The notes below the pieces were generated by a model. The model was not told the DNA's origin. It did not search any database and saw only the letters and a list, made by a program, of their open reading frames with translations. From JANWHZ01 sp035545555 (GTDB taxonomy: Bacteria > Patescibacteriota > Saccharimonadia > Saccharimonadales > UBA4665): a stretch of 9,074 nucleotides of DNA. The translations under genes and the position numbers were made by a program. Each line of letters starts with the position of its first letter. Within the stretch, counting starts at the first letter, position 1. The stretch covers positions 1-9,074 of the forward strand of contig DASZYD010000009.1 of assembly GCA_035545555.1 (NCBI GenBank), written 5' to 3'. Shown here one piece after another: positions 6,903 through 9,074 of this stretch.

Positions 6903-7310
6903 CTAGTGTACTGTATCCACAGCAGCCTGGGGAGATGTACTACACCGAGTAGTACAGGCGGCCACGCCGCAGGCTGCCAGTACTTTCTGGGCTGGTGACC
7001 ACTGTTCAGATATCGGTGCACTACCGGCCTCGCTGGGGCTGGTCAGCTGGTCGGGCGGGATGGGTTGAAGCGCCACGGTTGCTAATGCAACCGTGGCTTT
7101 ACCCAAACGTCGACGGCGGACTTCTGGTGGCTCCTCCGATGACACGGGCGCATCGGCATGTACGACATGTTTGAACAGTAGGCTATAAACCGCGATATAG
7201 TGTTCGCCGCACGCTGCGAGCTGCTCGGGCGTCGGACGTTCCGGATCGAGCCGTGTTTTGCATACTAACTGTAGCGGGCACGCCGCACAAAATGATTGCT
7301 TCTCTGACAT
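6903..7310 (-). CDS. Small Cys-rich protein of unknown function, possible metal or Fe-S site
   Basis: I do not recognise a named family for this 135-residue protein. The N-terminus holds C8-x2-C11-P-L-x3-C17 and, after 16 residues, C34 (AACGEHYIAVY). The C-x2-C-P-x4-C spacing resembles the [4Fe-4S]-binding CxxCPVxxxC segment of WhiB-like proteins, but the fourth Cys lies on the other side and no WhiB DNA-binding tail is seen. A basic patch (RRRR at 65-68) and a Pro/Ser-rich, probably disordered middle follow. The end has C114, C119 and C123 (CGVAACTTRC). There is no signal peptide or membrane helix, so it should be cytosolic and the Cys are better read as metal ligands than disulfides. It is the first gene of the comEC operon, behind the attenuator. 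The ribosome site is weak (AAGAGA). Confidence 0.65.
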   Translation of the reverse strand: MSEKQSFCAACPLQLVCKTRLDPERPTPEQLAACGEHYIAVYSLLFKHVVHADAPVSSEEPPEVRRRRLGKATVALATVALQPIPPDQLTSPSEAGSAPISEQWSPAQKVLAACGVAACTTRCSTSPQAAVDTVH

Positions 7311-7327
7311 ACGGTTTCTCTTAGCGT

Positions 7328-7357
7328 AAAAAAATCTCCCCCGGTGCCGAGGGAGAT
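7328..7357 (-). terminator. Intrinsic terminator in the leader of the comEC operon
   Basis: On the minus strand ATCTCCC-T-CG pairs with CG-G-GGGAGAT around a GCAC loop: ten pairs including one U-G wobble. It is followed by seven U (7328-7334). It ends 17 bases before the ATG at 7310, so it lies ahead of the operon instead of behind a gene. It could also end read-through from the nuclease gene. Its 5' arm can pair instead with 7403-7414. Confidence 0.85.
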
Positions 7358-7414
7358 GTGTTGTGTGTACGTTGGTCTTGCTGCGCTAGATCGCCACAAC
7401 CTCATCTCCCCGGC
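7346..7414 (-). promoter_or_regulatory. Candidate antiterminator: attenuator leader of the comEC operon
   Basis: On the minus-strand RNA, segment A (7395-7414) begins GCCGGGGAGAUG and continues AG, GUUGUG. Segment B (7346-7365) reads CACAAC, A, CAUCUCCC-U-CGGC. They form 12 pairs with one bulged U plus 6 more across a small AG/A internal loop, closing a loop of about 29 bases. B is also the 5' arm of the terminator (segment C at 7334-7344). A:B and B:C cannot coexist. A and C are near-copies (GCCGGGGAGATG and ACCGGGGGAGAT), the usual sign of an attenuator. Confidence 0.6.
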
Positions 7415-7463
7415 TTTCGAGGAAGCGAATGACGCAAATGAGTTGTGACATATGGTAGTTCAT
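7386..7463 (-). CDS. Possible 25-residue leader peptide of the comEC operon
   Basis: An ATG at 7463 opens 25 codons ending in TAG at 7386-7388. The peptide starts MNYHMSQLICVIRF and ends RGDEVVAI. The predicted transcription start (about 7465-7467) is only two to five bases from the ATG, so it would be translated from a nearly leaderless mRNA; there is no ribosome site. Segment A of the attenuator lies inside codons 17-21, so translating ribosomes would mask it and favour the terminator. There is no run of one amino acid as in classical biosynthetic leaders; it has one Cys, two Ile and several Leu/Val codons. It could also be a remnant or a chance ORF. Confidence 0.4.
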   Translation of the reverse strand: MNYHMSQLICVIRFLESRGDEVVAI

Positions 7464-7473
7464 ACCGGCGACC

Positions 7474-7503
7474 AATATACCCCCGAGGGGCTAGCGATGT
7501 CAA
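7474..7503 (-). promoter_or_regulatory. Promoter of the comEC operon leader
   Basis: On the minus strand a perfect TTGACA (7498-7503), an 18-bp spacer and TATATT (7474-7479) form a strong sigma-70-type promoter. The -35 contains the TGA stop of the nuclease gene. The spacer holds the dyad CCCCCGAGGGG (7480-7490), which might be an operator. The start would be near 7466. Confidence 0.75.
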
Positions 7504-8249
7504 GTACCGGCGGTGCTGGGGGATGACGTGGCAGGCAGGAGCTGGTCCGGGCAACTGCCGAGGATCTGCGCCATCGCCGTATGCTCGGCGGCCGTAACCC
7601 AGAGATGATACTTCACCTTGATGGCAATCTGGCGGGCAATATAGCGGCAGCGGTAAGCTTTATTGGGCGGCAGCCAGGTCGCGGCGTCACCATCGCCTTT
7701 TTGTTCGTTGGTCGGGCCGTCAACGGCGAGAAGCTCGAGCGGGTCGTTATACAGTTGCTCGCGGGCGGCGCGCGGGAGCTGCTGCGCGCCGGTTTGCCAG
7801 GCGTCGCCGATGGCCACGACATGGTCAATCTGTACGGCAGCAGACGTGCCGACGCCGCGGGTAAAGCGGATGGACTTACCGGTGTATGGGTCCGCAAGTG
7901 TGCCGCTGAGTACGGTGCAGTCGGTGGCGGAACGGGTGCGCACATCGGTCAGATCGCGGCTGAGAATAACGTCACGCATGCTGCAACCGCCGATGTCAGC
8001 CCAATCACCGCCGAACTGTGTGCGGTCGTAGCCGGTCATCGGTGCCCGGCCTTTGACTGCCAGGGTGGCGAGCGCTGCGGCAGCAAGATCACTTTGCGTA
8101 GCGCTGCCGGCGACAACGGGCGCGGCAGGTGGCGACCGGTGCTGGTACCAAGTGCCCAGCCATGAGATGCCGGCCAGCAGCAAAGCGCAGCCGGCGGTCG
8201 CCAGCACACGCCGCAGCCGTCTACCGCTCAATCTGTTCACGCCGGCCAT
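7500..8249 (-). CDS. Membrane-anchored extracytoplasmic HNH nuclease (DUF1524/GmrSD C-terminal type)
   Basis: This 249-residue protein has a basic N-terminus (RRLRR at 10-14), one hydrophobic helix (about 15-35) as uncleaved signal or anchor, a Pro/Ala-rich linker and a DUF1524-type HNH domain (about 65-235). Catalytic marks are QIDHVVAIGDAW (140-151, with D142-H143), YNDPLELLAV with N168, PTNEQKGD with N181, and WLPP at 192-195. Pairs C89/C111 and C201/C233 suit disulfides outside the cell. Actinobacterial relatives are secreted endonucleases. Cysteine 21 lies within the helix but Thr at -3 and further hydrophobic residues argue against a lipoprotein. No ribosome site precedes ATG 8249, and the -10 sits seven bases upstream, so the mRNA is probably leaderless; GTG at 8240 is an alternative start. 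Cutting external DNA for uptake by the nearby ComEC is a reasonable inference. Confidence 0.85.
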   Translation of the reverse strand: MAGVNRLSGRRLRRVLATAGCALLLAGISWLGTWYQHRSPPAAPVVAGSATQSDLAAAALATLAVKGRAPMTGYDRTQFGGDWADIGGCSMRDVILSRDLTDVRTRSATDCTVLSGTLADPYTGKSIRFTRGVGTSAAVQIDHVVAIGDAWQTGAQQLPRAAREQLYNDPLELLAVDGPTNEQKGDGDAATWLPPNKAYRCRYIARQIAIKVKYHLWVTAAEHTAMAQILGSCPDQLLPATSSPSTAGT

Positions 8250-8252
8250 ATA

Positions 8253-8261
8253 TGGTATAAT
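8253..8261 (+). promoter_or_regulatory. Promoter of yebC (extended -10)
   Basis: TGG followed by a perfect TATAAT (8256-8261) is an extended -10; no good -35 is seen (TGTTCA at 8234 is the nearest). Transcription would start near 8268, leaving a leader of about 33 bases with AGAAGGAG. It shares bases with the opposing nuclease promoter. Confidence 0.7.
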
Positions 8262-8265
8262 AACA
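8257..8265 (-). promoter_or_regulatory. Promoter of the HNH nuclease gene (extended -10)
   Basis: On the minus strand TGT followed by TATTAT (8257-8262) is an extended -10 with no clear -35. The expected start is at or next to the ATG at 8249, which explains the missing ribosome site. It occupies the same base pairs as the yebC -10. Confidence 0.55.
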
Positions 8266-8300
8266 GATAACGTCTAGTACAGAAGGAGTGTTACGAACGT

Positions 8301-9029
8301 ATGTCCGGTCATAGCAAATGGGCGACTACGAAGCGCCAGAAAGCGGTGAAAGATGCCGCCCGCGGTGCGTTGTTTACGCGGTTAGGCAACGCTATCGCGG
8401 TGGCGGCGCGTGGCGGGACCGACCCGGACATGAACTTTAATCTCCGGCTGGCGGTCGACAAGGCCAAGGCGGCCAATATGCCGGCGGCGAACATCCAGCG
8501 CAGCATCGACCGTGTCAAAGACAAAAACGCGGCCCAGATTCAAGAGGTGTTGTATGAGGGCTATGGTCCGGGCGGCGCGGCTATTCTGGTGGCATGTGCC
8601 ACAGATAACATCAACCGGACTTATCCGGAAGTCCGTCTGGCGTTCAGCAAGCACGGCGGCAACTTGGCCGAGAAAGGCGCCGTGGCGTTCCAGTTTGATC
8701 ACAAGGGCCTGATCCGCGTGCAGGGCACGGGCGATGACCTGCTGCTGCAAGCACTTGATGCCGGTGCCGAGGACGCCCAAGAAGAAGACGGCGAACTGCT
8801 TGTCTACACCGTCGATACCGACCTGGCCAAAGTTCGCGATGCCCTCCGCTTACGTGGGCTGCATATTCTGGAAGCTGAGCTTACCTATGTAGCGAATACG
8901 ACGGTGCATATCGGCGACCGGGAGACGTCCGAAAAGATCATGCGGCTGATGGATGCGCTGGACGACGTAGACGACGTCACCGACACCTACGTCAACTTCG
9001 AGATTCCCGACGAGTTCGTAAAAGACTGA
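8301..9029 (+). CDS. yebC: YebC/PmpR/TACO1-family translation-associated protein
   Basis: This 242-residue cytoplasmic protein is full-length for the family (about 240-250). It opens with the hallmark MSGHSKWATTKRQKAVKDAA, then FTRLGNAIAVAARGG and NLRLAVDKAKAANMPAANI. The middle has YEGYGPGGAAILV and FSKHGGNLAEKGAVAFQF, and the acidic C-terminal domain follows. Family members were first described as DNA-binding regulators; more recent work links YebC and mitochondrial TACO1 to translation, easing ribosome stalling at proline-rich stretches. AGAAGGAG lies 12 bases before the ATG, slightly far. In many bacteria ruvC follows yebC. Here another promoter follows directly, so the next gene is at least partly independent. 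It ends in TGA, consistent with the standard code. Confidence 0.96.
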   Translation: MSGHSKWATTKRQKAVKDAARGALFTRLGNAIAVAARGGTDPDMNFNLRLAVDKAKAANMPAANIQRSIDRVKDKNAAQIQEVLYEGYGPGGAAILVACATDNINRTYPEVRLAFSKHGGNLAEKGAVAFQFDHKGLIRVQGTGDDLLLQALDAGAEDAQEEDGELLVYTVDTDLAKVRDALRLRGLHILEAELTYVANTTVHIGDRETSEKIMRLMDALDDVDDVTDTYVNFEIPDEFVKD

Positions 9030-9035
9030 CCGGCC

Positions 9036-9062
9036 TTGCAGGGCGCCAGCGCACGCTATACT
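9036..9062 (+). promoter_or_regulatory. Promoter of the gene beyond the right edge
   Basis: TTGCAG (9036-9041), a short 15-bp spacer and TATACT (9057-9062) lie just after the yebC stop. The word GCTATACTAAG is identical to that at 473-483. The last three bases of the window are ATG, ten bases after the -10 and with no good ribosome site, so a gene (possibly ruvC, by usual synteny) may start there on a near-leaderless mRNA. Confidence 0.5.
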
Positions 9063-9074
9063 AAGGGCAGTATG

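Noticed and set aside
8165..8190. Lipoprotein signal (lipobox) in the nuclease around Cys21
   Set aside because: The residue at -3 is Thr and the hydrophobic stretch continues past the Cys, so an uncleaved membrane anchor fits better.
1..9074. TGA recoded as an amino acid, as in some CPR lineages
   Set aside because: TGA ends yebC and the nuclease gene at the lengths expected for their families, so the standard code applies here.
1..9074. tRNA, rRNA, insertion sequence or prophage signs
   Set aside because: I saw no cloverleaf, rRNA-like stretch, transposase, integrase or terminal inverted repeats.

Overview
The window looks like a stretch of a GC-rich genome from the Patescibacteria (CPR), most likely Saccharibacteria (TM7). 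The pointers are a ComEC channel made only of its membrane core, a surface protein with lamin-tail domains and Cys-pair repeats of the PCxxGQxRNPxTNRC kind next to a C-terminal membrane anchor, several promoters placed so that the start codon sits almost at the transcription start, and standard code use (TGA ends real genes). The lineage call is inference from gene content. No rRNA or marker gene is present.

Left part (1-2660): an SRPBCC/AHSA1-type protein, cut by the window edge, is transcribed leftward. A 14-helix DHA2-family MFS exporter diverges from it to the right. The 162-bp gap between them holds two copies of the dyad GTGCAA-N7-TTGCAT, a palindromic -10 region and a 5'-UTR hairpin, so the pair is probably controlled by a small repressor that is not in the window. 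Next comes a small KGG-repeat stress-type protein with its own leader hairpin. It ends in a strong hairpin shared with the convergent gene to its right.

Middle part (2661-7310, leftward): a secreted, membrane-anchored lamin-tail protein has its own consensus-like promoter. Upstream of it lies a compact operon of three genes: a small Cys-rich protein of unknown function, a YbaK-type aminoacyl-tRNA deacylase and ComEC.

The most notable element is the leader of that operon (about 7328-7503). A near-consensus promoter (TTGACA-N18-TATATT) overlaps the stop codon of the preceding nuclease gene and fires almost directly into a 25-codon ORF. Within and after this ORF are three segments, A, B and C. 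A and C compete for B: A:B is a long hairpin, and B:C is an intrinsic terminator with a seven-U tail ending 17 nt before the first operon gene. This has the layout of a translation-sensitive transcription attenuator in front of a comEC operon.

Right part (7500-9074): a membrane-tethered extracytoplasmic HNH nuclease (DUF1524/GmrSD C-terminal type) is read leftward, apparently from a leaderless mRNA. yebC is read rightward. Their -10 elements overlap on opposite strands. A further promoter after yebC points at a gene starting at the right edge. The nuclease and ComEC together suggest processing and uptake of external DNA, which would suit a nucleotide-scavenging epibiont, but that link is inferred from adjacency.
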